Of a stretch of DNA of 64,000 nt, positions 43,672-52,146 are shown in pieces. Location: positions 186,001-250,000 of the forward strand of contig NZ_JAUHPW010000002.1 of assembly GCF_030418455.1 (NCBI RefSeq). The letters run 5' to 3'. The notes beneath the pieces were generated by a model. The model searched no databases. It had not been told where the DNA came from and saw nothing but the letters and a program-made list of their open reading frames with translations. Origin of the DNA: Demequina litoralis. GTDB lineage: Bacteria; Actinomycetota; Actinomycetes; Actinomycetales; Demequinaceae. The position numbers and the translations under genes were made by a program. Position 1 is the first letter of the stretch. Every line of letters begins with the position of its first letter.

Positions 43672-44194
43672 CCGTCTCGACCGTCCCAAGGGAGCCGAGC
43701 GCGGCCTGTTCCGCCGCCGCGCCTCGAACCCCGACCGTGCCGGCGTCGTCGTCGAGGGCATCGCGCGCTTCCTCGGCACGCCGCGCTTCCTCGTCTACCT
43801 CACCGTGTTCTGCCTCGCGTGGCTCGCGTGGAACATCTGGGCGCCCGAGGACCTGCGCTTCGACTCCGCGGCCAACGGCTTCACCGCGCTCACGCTCATG
43901 CTGTCGCTGCAGGCCTCGTACGCCGCGCCCCTCATCCTGCTCGCGCAGAACCGTCAGGACGACCGCGACCGTGTCGCCGCCGAGCAGGACCGCCAGCAGG
44001 CCGCCCGCTCGCTCGCCGACACCGAGTACCTCGCCCGCGAGATGGCGTCGCTGCGTCAGGCGCTCGGCGAGACCGCGACGCGCGACTTCGTCCGGTCGGA
44101 GCTGCGCGCGCTGCTCGAGGAGCTCCGCGCGGAGGAGGCCGCGGACGACGACAACGGCGACGAGCTCCGCCGCCCGGCCCGCCGCACCCGCTGA
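43664..44194 (+). CDS. DUF1003 membrane protein
   Basis: A 176-residue protein. A soluble N terminus (GRRRASNPDR-like basic stretch), two membrane helices (FLVYLTVFCLAWLAWNIW and FTALTLMLSLQASYAAPLIL) and a C-terminal coiled coil with QNRQDDRDRVAAEQDRQQ and EYLAREMASLRQAL are the standard DUF1003 plan. It overlaps the MgtE-N gene by 8 bp, after AAGGGAGG, so the two are made together. Together they may form a Mg-linked membrane complex; this is inference from conserved adjacency. Confidence 0.9.
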   Translation: MADRLDRPKGAERGLFRRRASNPDRAGVVVEGIARFLGTPRFLVYLTVFCLAWLAWNIWAPEDLRFDSAANGFTALTLMLSLQASYAAPLILLAQNRQDDRDRVAAEQDRQQAARSLADTEYLAREMASLRQALGETATRDFVRSELRALLEELRAEEAADDDNGDELRRPARRTR

Positions 44195-44285
44195 CGGCGG
44201 CCGCGTACCCCCACCCGCATCGTCCCCTCCTGGCCGCACGGGCGGCCGCACGGACGGCCCCCGGCGACCGCCTACGATGGACGCC

Positions 44286-45410
44286 ATGCCTACCGTCGAG
44301 CTCATCCGCGACGCCCTTGCGAAGGTCATCGATCCCGAGATCCGCCGCCCCATCACCGAGATCGGCATGGTCCGCTCGGTGGATCTCGAGGGCGACCTCG
44401 CGGTGGTCGGCATCGACCTCACCACGCAGGGCTGTCCGATGCGCGAGCGCATCACCACGGACGTGGACGCCGCGGCCCGCTCGGTCGACGGCGTCGCCGA
44501 CGTGCGCATCGATCTCGGCGTGATGTCCGAGGAGCAGCGCCTCGAGCTGCGCTCCAAGCTCCGCGGCGGCAAGCCCGAGCCGGTCATCCAGTTCACGCAG
44601 CCCGGCAACATGACGCGCATCTACGCGATCGCGTCGGGCAAGGGCGGCGTGGGCAAGTCGACCGTGACGGCGAACCTCGCGGCCGCGATGGCGCAGGACG
44701 GCCTCAAGGTGGGCGTGCTCGACGCGGACATCTTCGGCTTCTCGATCCCCGGCATGCTCGGCGTCCAGGGCCAGCCCACGCGCCTCGACGACATGCTGCT
44801 CCCGCCCATCGCGCACGAGGTCAAGGCCGTCTCGATCGGCATGTTCGTGCCCGAGGGCCAGCCCGTCGTGTGGCGCGGGCCGATGCTCCACCGCGCGATC
44901 GAGCAGTTCCTCGCGGACGTGTTCTGGGGCGACCTCGACGTCCTCCTCCTCGACCTTCCCCCTGGTACGGGCGACATCGCGATCTCGGTCGCGCAGCTGC
45001 TGCCCCACGCCGAGATCCTCGTGGTGACCACCCCGCAGGCCGCGGCGGCGGGCGTCGCCGAGCGCGCGGGCGCCATCGCGACCCAGACCTCGCAGTCCGT
45101 GGTCGGCGTGGTGGAGAACATGGCGTGGCTCGAGCAGGCCGACGGGTCGCGGCTCGAGGTGTTCGGGTCCGGCGGCGGCGCGACCGTCGCGGGGCGCCTG
45201 TCGCAGGTGCTCGGCACCGACGTCCCGCTGCTCGGCCAGATCCCGCTGGACATCACCGCACGCGAGGCCGGCGACGCGGGCACGCCCGTGGTGGTCTCCG
45301 ACCCGGAGTCGCCGGCCGCCTCCGCCCTCCGGGACGTGGCGCGCAGGCTCACGGCGCGTCAGCGCGGGCTGGCCGGCCGCTCGCTCGGCGTCACGCCCGT
45401 CCGCAAGTAG
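44286..45410 (+). CDS. mrp: Mrp/ApbC P-loop ATPase, Fe-S carrier
   Basis: A 374-residue protein. The N-terminal DUF59/MIP18 domain (PTVELIRDALAKVIDPEIRRP) is followed by a deviant Walker A, GKGGVGKST, at about 117. LLLDLPPGTGDIAISVAQ is the Mrp switch motif. The CXXC pair of many Mrp proteins is absent (VVENMAWLEQADGSRLEVFG), which I recall as the actinobacterial form. It is thought to load or transfer Fe-S clusters. ATG at 44286 is preferred over an in-frame ATG at 44277 because that one lies in the -10 hexamer TACGAT, seven bases upstream. Confidence 0.9.
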   Translation: MPTVELIRDALAKVIDPEIRRPITEIGMVRSVDLEGDLAVVGIDLTTQGCPMRERITTDVDAAARSVDGVADVRIDLGVMSEEQRLELRSKLRGGKPEPVIQFTQPGNMTRIYAIASGKGGVGKSTVTANLAAAMAQDGLKVGVLDADIFGFSIPGMLGVQGQPTRLDDMLLPPIAHEVKAVSIGMFVPEGQPVVWRGPMLHRAIEQFLADVFWGDLDVLLLDLPPGTGDIAISVAQLLPHAEILVVTTPQAAAAGVAERAGAIATQTSQSVVGVVENMAWLEQADGSRLEVFGSGGGATVAGRLSQVLGTDVPLLGQIPLDITAREAGDAGTPVVVSDPESPAASALRDVARRLTARQRGLAGRSLGVTPVRK

Positions 45411-45421
45411 CGTGCGCCCGC

Positions 45422-46015
45422 TCAGCCGCGGCCGCGGGGGCCCCAGCCGGCGATGATCGCCGCCACCAGACCCGCGAGGATCCCGCCCGTCGTGACGGCG
45501 GGCGTCGCGAGCGCGGTGAGCAGCGCATCGTCGAAGCCGGGCCCGCTCGCGCCGATGAGCTCGAGCAACTGGCCCGCGCCCCCCGACACGACGCCGTCGA
45601 TCGACCCCGTCACGGCCATGACGTGCACGCCGAGGACGGTGGCCACGAACGCGGTCGCCTGCGTGATCAGCCCATGCTCGCGCGACAGGTAGCGCGTGGT
45701 GAAGCCCACCGCGGCGGTGAGCAGCAGGCCCAGCAGCACCGACGCGTAGAGGTTCGGCTCGCTCGGCACCAGGATCGCGAGCAGCAGCGCCACCACGAGC
45801 GCGACCAGGAGCGCCGCAGCGAGCGGCCCCGTGCGGTTCGAGCGGACGCGCTCGAGGACCGACGGCGGGACGGACGATGCGGCGGGCGCCGCCGCGGGAG
45901 CGCCCGGCGCCGGCTCGGCGGCCGCGGGCATCTCCGCGGTGGCCGCCGGCTCGGCGGCCGGCTGCTCGGCCGGGACGCCCGGCTCCTCGGGCTCGGGTGC
46001 GGGCGTGCGGGCCAT
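45422..46015 (-). CDS. Membrane protein with Pro/Ala/Glu-rich N terminus
   Basis: A 197-residue protein. The first 60 residues are Ala/Pro/Glu-rich and disordered (PEPEEPGVPAEQPAAEPAA). Four hydrophobic segments follow (PLAAALLVALVVALLLAILV; LYASVLLGLLLTAAVGF; ATAFVATVLGVHVMAV; GILAGLVAAIIAGWG). No family recognised. GGAGG lies six bases before the ATG. It converges on mrp with 11 bp between stops. A GGACGATGCG site (45872) encodes Ala-Ser-Ser in the disordered part. Confidence 0.7.
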   Translation of the reverse strand: MARTPAPEPEEPGVPAEQPAAEPAATAEMPAAAEPAPGAPAAAPAASSVPPSVLERVRSNRTGPLAAALLVALVVALLLAILVPSEPNLYASVLLGLLLTAAVGFTTRYLSREHGLITQATAFVATVLGVHVMAVTGSIDGVVSGGAGQLLELIGASGPGFDDALLTALATPAVTTGGILAGLVAAIIAGWGPRGRG

Positions 46016-46093
46016 CGGTACCTCCTCGGCTGACCCTCGCATTGTGGCACGCCCGCCCCGACGCGGGACCGCTCCCGCTGGCACAATGGCGGC

Positions 46094-47320
46094 GTGACGG
46101 CGTCCGTTCCCGACGACGCGCCTCGCTGGCTCGAGCCCTGGAGCCTCGACGAGGGGGCCGACCGCGCCCGCGCCCTGTTCGCGGAGTCGTTCGGGGGCGA
46201 GCCGGACGCGATCGTCTCGGCCCCGGGCCGCCTCACCATCGTGGGCGACCACACCGACTACAGCGAGGGGCTCACCCTCGCGACGGTCACCACCCATCGC
46301 ACGTTCGTCGCCGCGCGTCGCCGCGAGGATCAGGCGCTGCGGGTCGTCACCGCGCAGGGCGAGAACGTGCGCGGACCCGGCATCCGCTGGGAGGGCGCGC
46401 TCGGGTCGCTCGACCCTGCGGACGAGGGCTGGCCGTCGCGCGTCGCGGGCGTGGTGTGGGCCCTCGGGGAGCGCGGCTACCAAGCGACCGGCCTCGACCT
46501 CGCGATCGACTCGTGCCTGCCCACCAGCGCGGGCCTGGGCTCGTCCGCCGCGCTCAGCGCCGCGGTCGCGCGCGCCCTCGACTCGGTATGGGGGCTCGCG
46601 CTCGACACGGAGGCGGGCGCGATCGAGCTCGCCGAGGCCTGCTGGGAGTCGGAGAACATCTTCGTGGGCTTCCCGTGCGGCCGGCTCGACACCCACACGG
46701 TGCTGCGCTGCGCCGACGGCGAGGCGGTCCTGCTCGACTTCTCCGAGATCCCTCCGGGGCTCACCCGCTACCCCCTGTACTTCCCGGACTACGGGATGCG
46801 GCTGCTGCTCATCGACACCGGCAAGCGGGATCCGGGCTGGCGGGAGTCGTACGGCCGCCGCAGCCGCGACGCCGCCCTCGCCGCCTCGACGCTGGGGGTG
46901 CGGTCGCTGCGCGCCCTCGCCGACTCCCCCGACGCGATCGCGAAGGTGCGGGCCATCTCCGACCCGACCGTGCATCGGCGCGCGCGGCACATCGTCACGG
47001 AGGACCTCCGGGTGCGCGAGACCGTCGCGGAGCTGGCGGGGCTCGGGCCGGCGCACGACCGGTTCACCGAGATCGGCGCGCTCATGTTCACGTCGCACCG
47101 GTCGCTGCGCTCCGACTACGGCGCGAGCACGCCCGAGCTCGACATCGCGGTCGAGGGCGCGGTCGAGGCGGGGGCGCTCGGCGCACGCCTCGCGGGCGCC
47201 GGCTTCGGCGGCTGCGCCGTGGCGCTCGTGCGCGCGACGCAGCTCGACGTGGTGGCACGGCGCGTGGACGCGCTCTTCGACATGTACGCGATCCCCCGGC
47301 CGCGCTACCTGCTCGTGTGA
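46094..47320 (+). CDS. galK: Galactokinase (GHMP family)
   Basis: A 408-residue GHMP kinase. The N-terminal signature is SAPGRLTIVGDHTDYSEGL, the galactokinase GR-NLIGEHTDY region with Gly-Asp in place of Gly-Glu. The ATP loop is LPTSAGLGSSAALSAA, and the C-terminal motif 3 is RLAGAGFGGCAVALV. The catalytic Asp is likely in FVGFPCGRLDTHTVL, which differs from the usual GIMDQF. Galactose is the best guess, but another sugar is possible. No galT or galE is adjacent. GTG at 46094 has CACAAT six bases upstream. Confidence 0.78.
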   Translation: MTASVPDDAPRWLEPWSLDEGADRARALFAESFGGEPDAIVSAPGRLTIVGDHTDYSEGLTLATVTTHRTFVAARRREDQALRVVTAQGENVRGPGIRWEGALGSLDPADEGWPSRVAGVVWALGERGYQATGLDLAIDSCLPTSAGLGSSAALSAAVARALDSVWGLALDTEAGAIELAEACWESENIFVGFPCGRLDTHTVLRCADGEAVLLDFSEIPPGLTRYPLYFPDYGMRLLLIDTGKRDPGWRESYGRRSRDAALAASTLGVRSLRALADSPDAIAKVRAISDPTVHRRARHIVTEDLRVRETVAELAGLGPAHDRFTEIGALMFTSHRSLRSDYGASTPELDIAVEGAVEAGALGARLAGAGFGGCAVALVRATQLDVVARRVDALFDMYAIPRPRYLLV

Positions 47321-47322
47321 AG

Positions 47323-47357
47323 CCGCGCATCGTCCCTGGTCACGGGACGATGCGCGG
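47323..47357. terminator. Terminator built from an inverted pair of the 10-mer motif
   Basis: CCGCGCATCGTCCC (47323-47336) is exactly mirrored at 47344-47357 around a 7-nt loop: a 14-bp perfect stem. Each arm contains a full motif. It fills the space between the converging galK and xth stops. The left arm with its loop repeats the 17-bp core of the dispersed palindromic repeats. Confidence 0.85.
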
Positions 47358-47362
47358 GGCGG

Positions 47363-48163
47363 CTACAGCGCGTAGTCGACGACCAGCGGGGCGTGGTCCG
47401 TCCAGCGGGCGTCCCACGACGCCTGACGGTCGACGCGCACCGCGGTCGCCTTGGCCGCGAGCTGCGGGCTCGCGTACTGGTAGTCGATGCGCCAGCCGGC
47501 GTCGTTGTCGAAGGCCTGCCCGCGCATCGACCACCACGTGTAGGGGCCGGGCCGGGCACCCTCGAGGGAGCGGTGGACGTCGACCCAGCCGGCGTCGACC
47601 CAGCGGTCCTGGTAGGCGCGCTCCTCGGGCAGGAAGCCGGCGGACTTGAGGTTGCCCTTCCAGTTCTTGATGTCGTTCTCGGTGTGGGCGATGTTGATGT
47701 CGCCCATCACCACGACGCGGTCGAAGTCCTCGCGCAGCACCGCGAGGCGGGCGGTCATCGCGTCGAGCATCGCGTACTTGTCGTCCATCTTGGGGGTGCC
47801 GGCGGTGCCGGAGTGCATGTAGACGGAGACGATGCGCACGGGGCCGGACGGCGAGTCCACCGTCGCCTCGATCCAGCGGCCCGTGTGGACGGGCTCGTCC
47901 ATGGTGCCGCCGAGCGCGTCGACGCCCGCGAGCACGTCCGTGAGCGGGGTACGGGAGGCGATCGCGACGCCGGCGCGGCCCTTGATCTCGCACGCCTGCT
48001 CGACCACGTGCCAGTCCTCGCCGATGAGCCCCGCGGTGATCTCGAGCGGGGCGCGGACCTCCTGGAGGCAGATGACATCGCACGCGGAGGCGGCGATCCA
48101 GTCGTGCATGCCCTTCTTGGCGGCGGCGCGCACGCCGTTGACGTTGACGGAAGCGATTCTCAT
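47363..48163 (-). CDS. xth: Exodeoxyribonuclease III (XthA)
   Basis: A 266-residue EEP-family nuclease. Active-site motifs are SVNVNGVRAA, LQEVRAP, YMHSGTAGTPK, MGDINIAHTENDIKN and WTDHAPLVVDY, supplying the metal-binding Glu and Asp-Asn and the catalytic Asp-His. It acts in base-excision repair as AP endonuclease and 3' exonuclease. ATG at 48163 has TACCGT seven bases upstream, so it has its own leaderless promoter although it follows folD. Between them lies a large dyad. Confidence 0.93.
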   Translation of the reverse strand: MRIASVNVNGVRAAAKKGMHDWIAASACDVICLQEVRAPLEITAGLIGEDWHVVEQACEIKGRAGVAIASRTPLTDVLAGVDALGGTMDEPVHTGRWIEATVDSPSGPVRIVSVYMHSGTAGTPKMDDKYAMLDAMTARLAVLREDFDRVVVMGDINIAHTENDIKNWKGNLKSAGFLPEERAYQDRWVDAGWVDVHRSLEGARPGPYTWWSMRGQAFDNDAGWRIDYQYASPQLAAKATAVRVDRQASWDARWTDHAPLVVDYAL

Positions 48164-48184
48164 GCGGACGACGGTACCCGACTG

Positions 48185-48281
48185 CCAATGACACACGTGA
48201 AGGAAGTGACGCGTGGGACGGGCGCGGAAGGCGCGCCGCCGCGCCGGCCCACACGTGTCACACCAGTCACGCGTGTCATTG
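48185..48281. promoter_or_regulatory. Four-part dyad with CACGTG and ACGCGT centres, upstream of xth
   Basis: Left arm 48185-48217 (CCAATGACACACGTG, then GTGACGCGTGGG) is mirrored by 48248-48281 (CCCACACGTGTCAC, then TCACGCGTGTCATTGG). Each arm has two half-sites of the type RTGACRCRCGTG, so there are four in total. It lies just before the xth -10. It could be a multi-site operator or a large hairpin ending folD transcripts. Confidence 0.5.
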
Positions 48282-48289
48282 GGAATCGT

Positions 48290-49162
48290 TCAGGAGCGCT
48301 CGGCGCTCTCGACCACGTTGCTCAGCAGCATCGCGCGGGTCATCGGGCCCACGCCGCCGGGGTTCGGCGAGTACCAGGACGCCTTCTCGCGCGCCTCGAG
48401 GGCGATGTCCCCGGCCACGCGCGACTTGCCGGTCTCCGGGTCGGTTACCCGCGAGACGCCCACGTCGATCAGCACCGCCCCGTCCTTGACCATGTCGGCG
48501 GAGACGATGCCGGGCACGCCGGCCGCGGCGATGACCACGTCGGCCGCGCGGGTGTGGGCCGCGAGGTCCTGCGTGCCGGTGTGGCACAGGGTCACGGTCG
48601 CGTTGACGGCCCTGCGGGTGAGCAGCAGCCCGATCGAGCGGCCCACGGTGGTGCCGCGGCCGACGACCACGACCTCCTTGCCGCGCAGGTCGATGCCGTG
48701 GCGCGTCATCAGCTCGATGGTGCCCTTGGGCGTGCACGGCAGGCTCGACTCGATGTCCTCGGAGATCCGCAGCACGAGGCGGCCCAGGTTCGTCGGGTGG
48801 AGCCCGTCGGCGTCCTTGTCCGGGTCGACGAGCTCGAGCACGCGGTTGGTGTCGATGCCCTTCGGCAGCGGCAGCTGCACGATGAAGCCGGTGCAGTCGG
48901 GGTTGGCGTTGAGCCGCGCGACCGCCGCCTCGATCTCGTCCTGCGTCGCGGTGGCGGGCAGGTCCTCACGGATGGAGGCGATGCCCACCTCGGCGCAGTC
49001 GGCGTGCTTGCCGTTGACGTACCAGGTCGAGCCCGGGTCGTCGCCGACGAGCAGCGTCCCGAGGCCGGGGACGACGCCGCGCTCGCGCAGCGCCGTCACC
49101 CGCTCGGCGAGCTCGGCCTTGATAGCGGCCGCGGTGGCCTTGCCGTCGAGGATCTGCGCCAT
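48290..49162 (-). CDS. folD: Bifunctional methylene-THF dehydrogenase / cyclohydrolase FolD
   Basis: A 290-residue enzyme. The substrate site has [17 protein letters not shown], with the Tyr and Lys of the YXXXK motif. [13 protein letters not shown] and the NADP-binding [18 protein letters not shown] follow, as does the C-terminal [12 protein letters not shown], the FolD signature. It interconverts methylene- and formyl-THF. The ATG shares one base with the glyA stop (TAATG), so the two are translationally coupled and both fall under the upstream riboswitch. Confidence 0.96.
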   Translation of the reverse strand: MAQILDGKATAAAIKAELAERVTALRERGVVPGLGTLLVGDDPGSTWYVNGKHADCAEVGIASIREDLPATATQDEIEAAVARLNANPDCTGFIVQLPLPKGIDTNRVLELVDPDKDADGLHPTNLGRLVLRISEDIESSLPCTPKGTIELMTRHGIDLRGKEVVVVGRGTTVGRSIGLLLTRRAVNATVTLCHTGTQDLAAHTRAADVVIAAAGVPGIVSADMVKDGAVLIDVGVSRVTDPETGKSRVAGDIALEAREKASWYSPNPGGVGPMTRAMLLSNVVESAERS

Positions 49163-50454
49163 TACTGCGCGAGGCCCTCGTACAGCGGGAAGTCGTCCGC
49201 GAGCTTCGCGACGCGGGCGCGCAGCGCCTGCACGTCGGCGCCGCCCTTGAGCGCGGTCGCGATGACGTCGGCGACTTCGGTGAACTCGTCGGCACCGAAG
49301 CCGCGCGAGGCGAGCGCCGCGGTCCCGATGCGCACGCCGGAGGTGACCATCGGCGGGCGCGGGTCGAACGGGACGGCGTTGCGGTTGACGGTGATGCCGA
49401 CCTCGTGGAGGAGGTCCTCGGCCTGCTGGCCGTCGAGCGGCGAGTGACGCAGGTCCGCGAGGACCAGGTGGACGTCGGTGCCGCCGGTGACGACGTTGAC
49501 GCCGGCCTCGATCGCGTCGGGCGACGTGAGGCGCTCGGCGATGATGCGGGCGCCCTCGAGGACGCGCTCCTGGCGCTCCTTGAACTCGGCGCCGGCCGCA
49601 GCCTTGAGCGCGACCGCCTTCGCGGCGATGACGTGCATGAGCGGGCCGCCCTGCTGGCCCGGGAAGACGGCCGAGTTGAGCTTCTTCGCGAGCACGGTGT
49701 CGCGCGACACGATCATGCCCGAGCGCGGGCCGCCGATGGTCTTGTGGATGGTGGTCGACACCACGTCCGAGTGCGGCACGGGGCTGGGGTGGAGACCCGC
49801 GGCGACGAGGCCCGCGAAGTGCGCCATGTCGGTCCACAGCTTGGCGCCCACCTCGTCCGCGATCGAGCGGAACGCCGCGAAGTCGAGGTGGCGGGGGTAC
49901 GCCGACCAGCCCGCGATGATGACGTCGGGACGCTCGGCGAGGGCCTGCTCGCGCACCTGCTCCATCTCGATGCGGTGCGTCTGCTCGTCGAGGCCGTACG
50001 CGGCGACGTCGTAGAGCTTGCCCGAGAAGTTCAGCTTCATGCCGTGCGTGAGGTGGCCACCGTGCGCGAGCGACAGGCCCATGATCTTGTCGCCTGCGTT
50101 GATGAGGGCGTGCAGCACCGCGGCGTTGGCGGTGGCGCCCGAGTGCGGCTGGACGTTCGCGTACTCGGCACCGAAGAGCGCCTTGGCGCGCTCGATCGCG
50201 ATGCTCTCCGCGACGTCGACCTCCTCGCAGCCGCCGTAGTAGCGGCGGCCGGGGTAGCCCTCGGCGTACTTGTTGGTGAGCACGGAGCCCTGGGCCTGCA
50301 GCACGGAGCGCGGCACGAAGTTCTCCGACGCGATCATCTCGAGGTACGTGCGCTGGCGGTCGAGCTCGCGGTCGAGGACCTGGGCGATCTCGGGGTCGAA
50401 GTCCTGCAGCGTGGCGTTCATCACCGCTGCGGTGGCGCTGGAGTCGGTCGTCAT
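49162..50454 (-). CDS. glyA: Serine hydroxymethyltransferase
   Basis: A 430-residue PLP enzyme: [19 protein letters not shown] at the N terminus, [20 protein letters not shown] for tetramer and substrate contacts, and the Schiff-base Lys in [16 protein letters not shown]. It makes glycine and methylene-THF from serine. The first 12 residues ([12 protein letters not shown]) are a weakly conserved extension. ATG at 50454 is preceded by AAGGAC. The message has a leader of about 130 nt with a ZTP-type riboswitch. It heads the glyA-folD unit. Confidence 0.96.
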   Translation of the reverse strand: MTTDSSATAAVMNATLQDFDPEIAQVLDRELDRQRTYLEMIASENFVPRSVLQAQGSVLTNKYAEGYPGRRYYGGCEEVDVAESIAIERAKALFGAEYANVQPHSGATANAAVLHALINAGDKIMGLSLAHGGHLTHGMKLNFSGKLYDVAAYGLDEQTHRIEMEQVREQALAERPDVIIAGWSAYPRHLDFAAFRSIADEVGAKLWTDMAHFAGLVAAGLHPSPVPHSDVVSTTIHKTIGGPRSGMIVSRDTVLAKKLNSAVFPGQQGGPLMHVIAAKAVALKAAAGAEFKERQERVLEGARIIAERLTSPDAIEAGVNVVTGGTDVHLVLADLRHSPLDGQQAEDLLHEVGITVNRNAVPFDPRPPMVTSGVRIGTAALASRGFGADEFTEVADVIATALKGGADVQALRARVAKLADDFPLYEGLAQ

Positions 50455-50502
50455 GACTGTCCTTGTCTGTCCGCCGGCAGGGTCGCCGGCATGCGTGATT
50501 CC

Positions 50503-50593
50503 GGTGACCAGTGGCCCAGGCGTGCGACCAGCAGTCGTCTTTGCTCCTTGCCGCTCCCTGTGGGTGACCCACTGCGCCAGTTGCGGCGCGGTC
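50503..50593 (-). promoter_or_regulatory. ZTP (pfl-type) riboswitch upstream of glyA-folD
   Basis: On the minus strand the leader has the first conserved block CAACTGGCGC, a stem GTGGGTCACCCAC, the GGGAGCG block directly after it, a variable linker and the second conserved block CGCCTGGGCC. This is the order of the pfl motif that binds ZTP/ZMP, a signal of folate shortage. A -10-like TAGACT at 50594-50599 starts transcription at its 5' edge. A GCCGGC hairpin between it and the start codon may be the expression platform. Confidence 0.75.
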
Positions 50594-50625
50594 AGTCTAG
50601 CAACGGCCGAGCGGCCCGCGCGGCC

Positions 50626-51495
50626 TCAGCCGGACGCGCCCGGTCCCGCGGTACCGGGGCCCCGGTCGGCGGGGGTGACCGGCGCATCGTCCCGCGTCGC
50701 GTGGACGATGCCGTCGTGGACCCGGCGGTCGACGGCGGCTCCCAGCCGGGTGCCGTGGCGGCCGCCGATGCGGTCGCGCACACGGTCCCACCGCGCCTGG
50801 TACTGCTCGGAGTAGCGGCGGCGCGCCCGCGCCATCTTGGCCTCCCCGTAGCGCCGGCGCGCCCAGAAGGAGGTGGGCTTCGCGAGGCGGATCGCGGCGA
50901 TGGACGCGACCGCCGGCACCACGACGCCGATGAGGGCGGTGATCCGCTTGCCCTTGAGAGCGCTGAGGATCACGAAGGCGAAGTGCAGCGCGAGCGTGAT
51001 CGCGAAGGCCCACCACGACCCGGCGTCCTCGGGGTCGACCCCGACGGGGGACGTGCCGAGCAGGAGGGCCAACGCCAGGACCGATGCGATGAGGATCGCG
51101 TCGATCGACTTGCGCCCCTCGGCGGACCAGTAGACGTCCTCGAGGTGCAGCCACAGCGCGAACTCGTCGAGCGCGAGGGCCGCGCCCGCGCCGAACAGCG
51201 CCGCGAGCACCTCGACCCAGGGCGAGGACGGCGCGTAGCGGAACTGGAGCACGCCGGTGACGAGCACGAGGAGGATGCCCCACACCTGGTGGTGGACGTG
51301 GACGCCGCCGAGGTGGATGTTGGAGATCATCCCGCCCTCGGACGGCTCCGCCTCGCCGCTCGCGACGGCGTGCTCGCGCGCCCGGATCCGTCGCGTCACC
51401 CCGCGCGTGATCGCGAAGGTCAGCACGAAGCCGATGAGCAGCCACAGCGTGGGCGCCCGCCCGGGCTCGACGATGACGCTGTCGTACCAGCCCAT
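50626..51495 (-). CDS. Integral membrane protein of unknown function
   Basis: A 289-residue protein with six or so hydrophobic helices. Histidine-rich NIHLGGVHVHHQVWGILLV and acidic LDEFALWLHLEDVYW segments in or near the membrane suggest metal or proton binding. The C-terminal 80 residues are basic and soluble (RRYGEAKMARARRRYSEQYQARWDRV). The family is found in actinobacteria but I know no function. GGAGGG lies before the ATG. An inverted pair of the 10-mer (one exact, one variant) is encoded in the C-terminal tail (50683-50712). Confidence 0.75.
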   Translation of the reverse strand: MGWYDSVIVEPGRAPTLWLLIGFVLTFAITRGVTRRIRAREHAVASGEAEPSEGGMISNIHLGGVHVHHQVWGILLVLVTGVLQFRYAPSSPWVEVLAALFGAGAALALDEFALWLHLEDVYWSAEGRKSIDAILIASVLALALLLGTSPVGVDPEDAGSWWAFAITLALHFAFVILSALKGKRITALIGVVVPAVASIAAIRLAKPTSFWARRRYGEAKMARARRRYSEQYQARWDRVRDRIGGRHGTRLGAAVDRRVHDGIVHATRDDAPVTPADRGPGTAGPGASG

Positions 51496-51520
51496 CGCCC
51501 CTCCTCAGCCGTGCGTCGGG

Positions 51521-52060
51521 TCAGCCCTCCGAGGCGGTCGCGGCGTCCTCCGCGTCGTCCTCGTCGTCGATGATCGCGCCGGCCTCGAGCACCTTGCGCA
51601 GGTACGCGTAGGTGAGGTCGCCGGCGACCTGGTCGAACTGGTGCTCGTAGCCCGCCTTGTTGTACATCGCGATGTTGTGCTTGGAGTTCTGGCCGGTGAA
51701 GACCCAGACCTCCTTGGTGTCCTCCGGCAGGTGGCCCAGGACCGCGAACAGCAGCTGCGTGCCGATGCCCTGACCCTGCTGGTCGGGCGCGACGGCGAGG
51801 CGGCCGATGGTGGCCTTGCCGTTCTCGAGGCCCACGCGGATCGACCCGATGAGGCGGTGGCCCATCCATGCGCCGAGCGTGATGACGGAGTCGTCCAGCA
51901 GGTCGACGACGAGCTCCTCGAGGGTCTGCGTAAGCGCGGGGATGTTCGGATCGTTGAAGATCTGCGCCTCGGAGACGAACGCCGCGCGGCGTACCGTCAG
52001 GAGCTCGCCCGCGTCGGCGGTGCCCACCACGTCGATCCGGATCTCGTCGCCCTCGCTCAT
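51521..52060 (-). CDS. GNAT-family N-acetyltransferase
   Basis: A 179-residue protein. The acetyl-CoA motif A is ATIGRLAVAPDQQGQGIGTQLL, with QGQGIG as the pyrophosphate loop. HNIAMYNKAGYEHQF is the motif B region. A 25-residue acidic tail (IIDDEDDAEDAATASEG) follows. The acceptor is unknown. ATG at 52060 has CAGGAT six bases upstream, so it is probably leaderless. It lies 25 bp before the membrane protein on the same strand. Confidence 0.87.
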   Translation of the reverse strand: MSEGDEIRIDVVGTADAGELLTVRRAAFVSEAQIFNDPNIPALTQTLEELVVDLLDDSVITLGAWMGHRLIGSIRVGLENGKATIGRLAVAPDQQGQGIGTQLLFAVLGHLPEDTKEVWVFTGQNSKHNIAMYNKAGYEHQFDQVAGDLTYAYLRKVLEAGAIIDDEDDAEDAATASEG

Positions 52061-52146
52061 GGCTCCATCCTGGCACGTCCGGGGCTCGGCCGAGTGCGCG
52101 GACGCCCCGTGGGACGCACGCGTCGTTCCCGGTAATCTTGGGCGTC

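Noticed and set aside
48185-48281. The CACGTG dyad as a parS centromere site
   Set aside because: Only the central 6-8 bp resemble the parS core TTTCACGTGAAA. The flanks differ and no ParAB genes are near.
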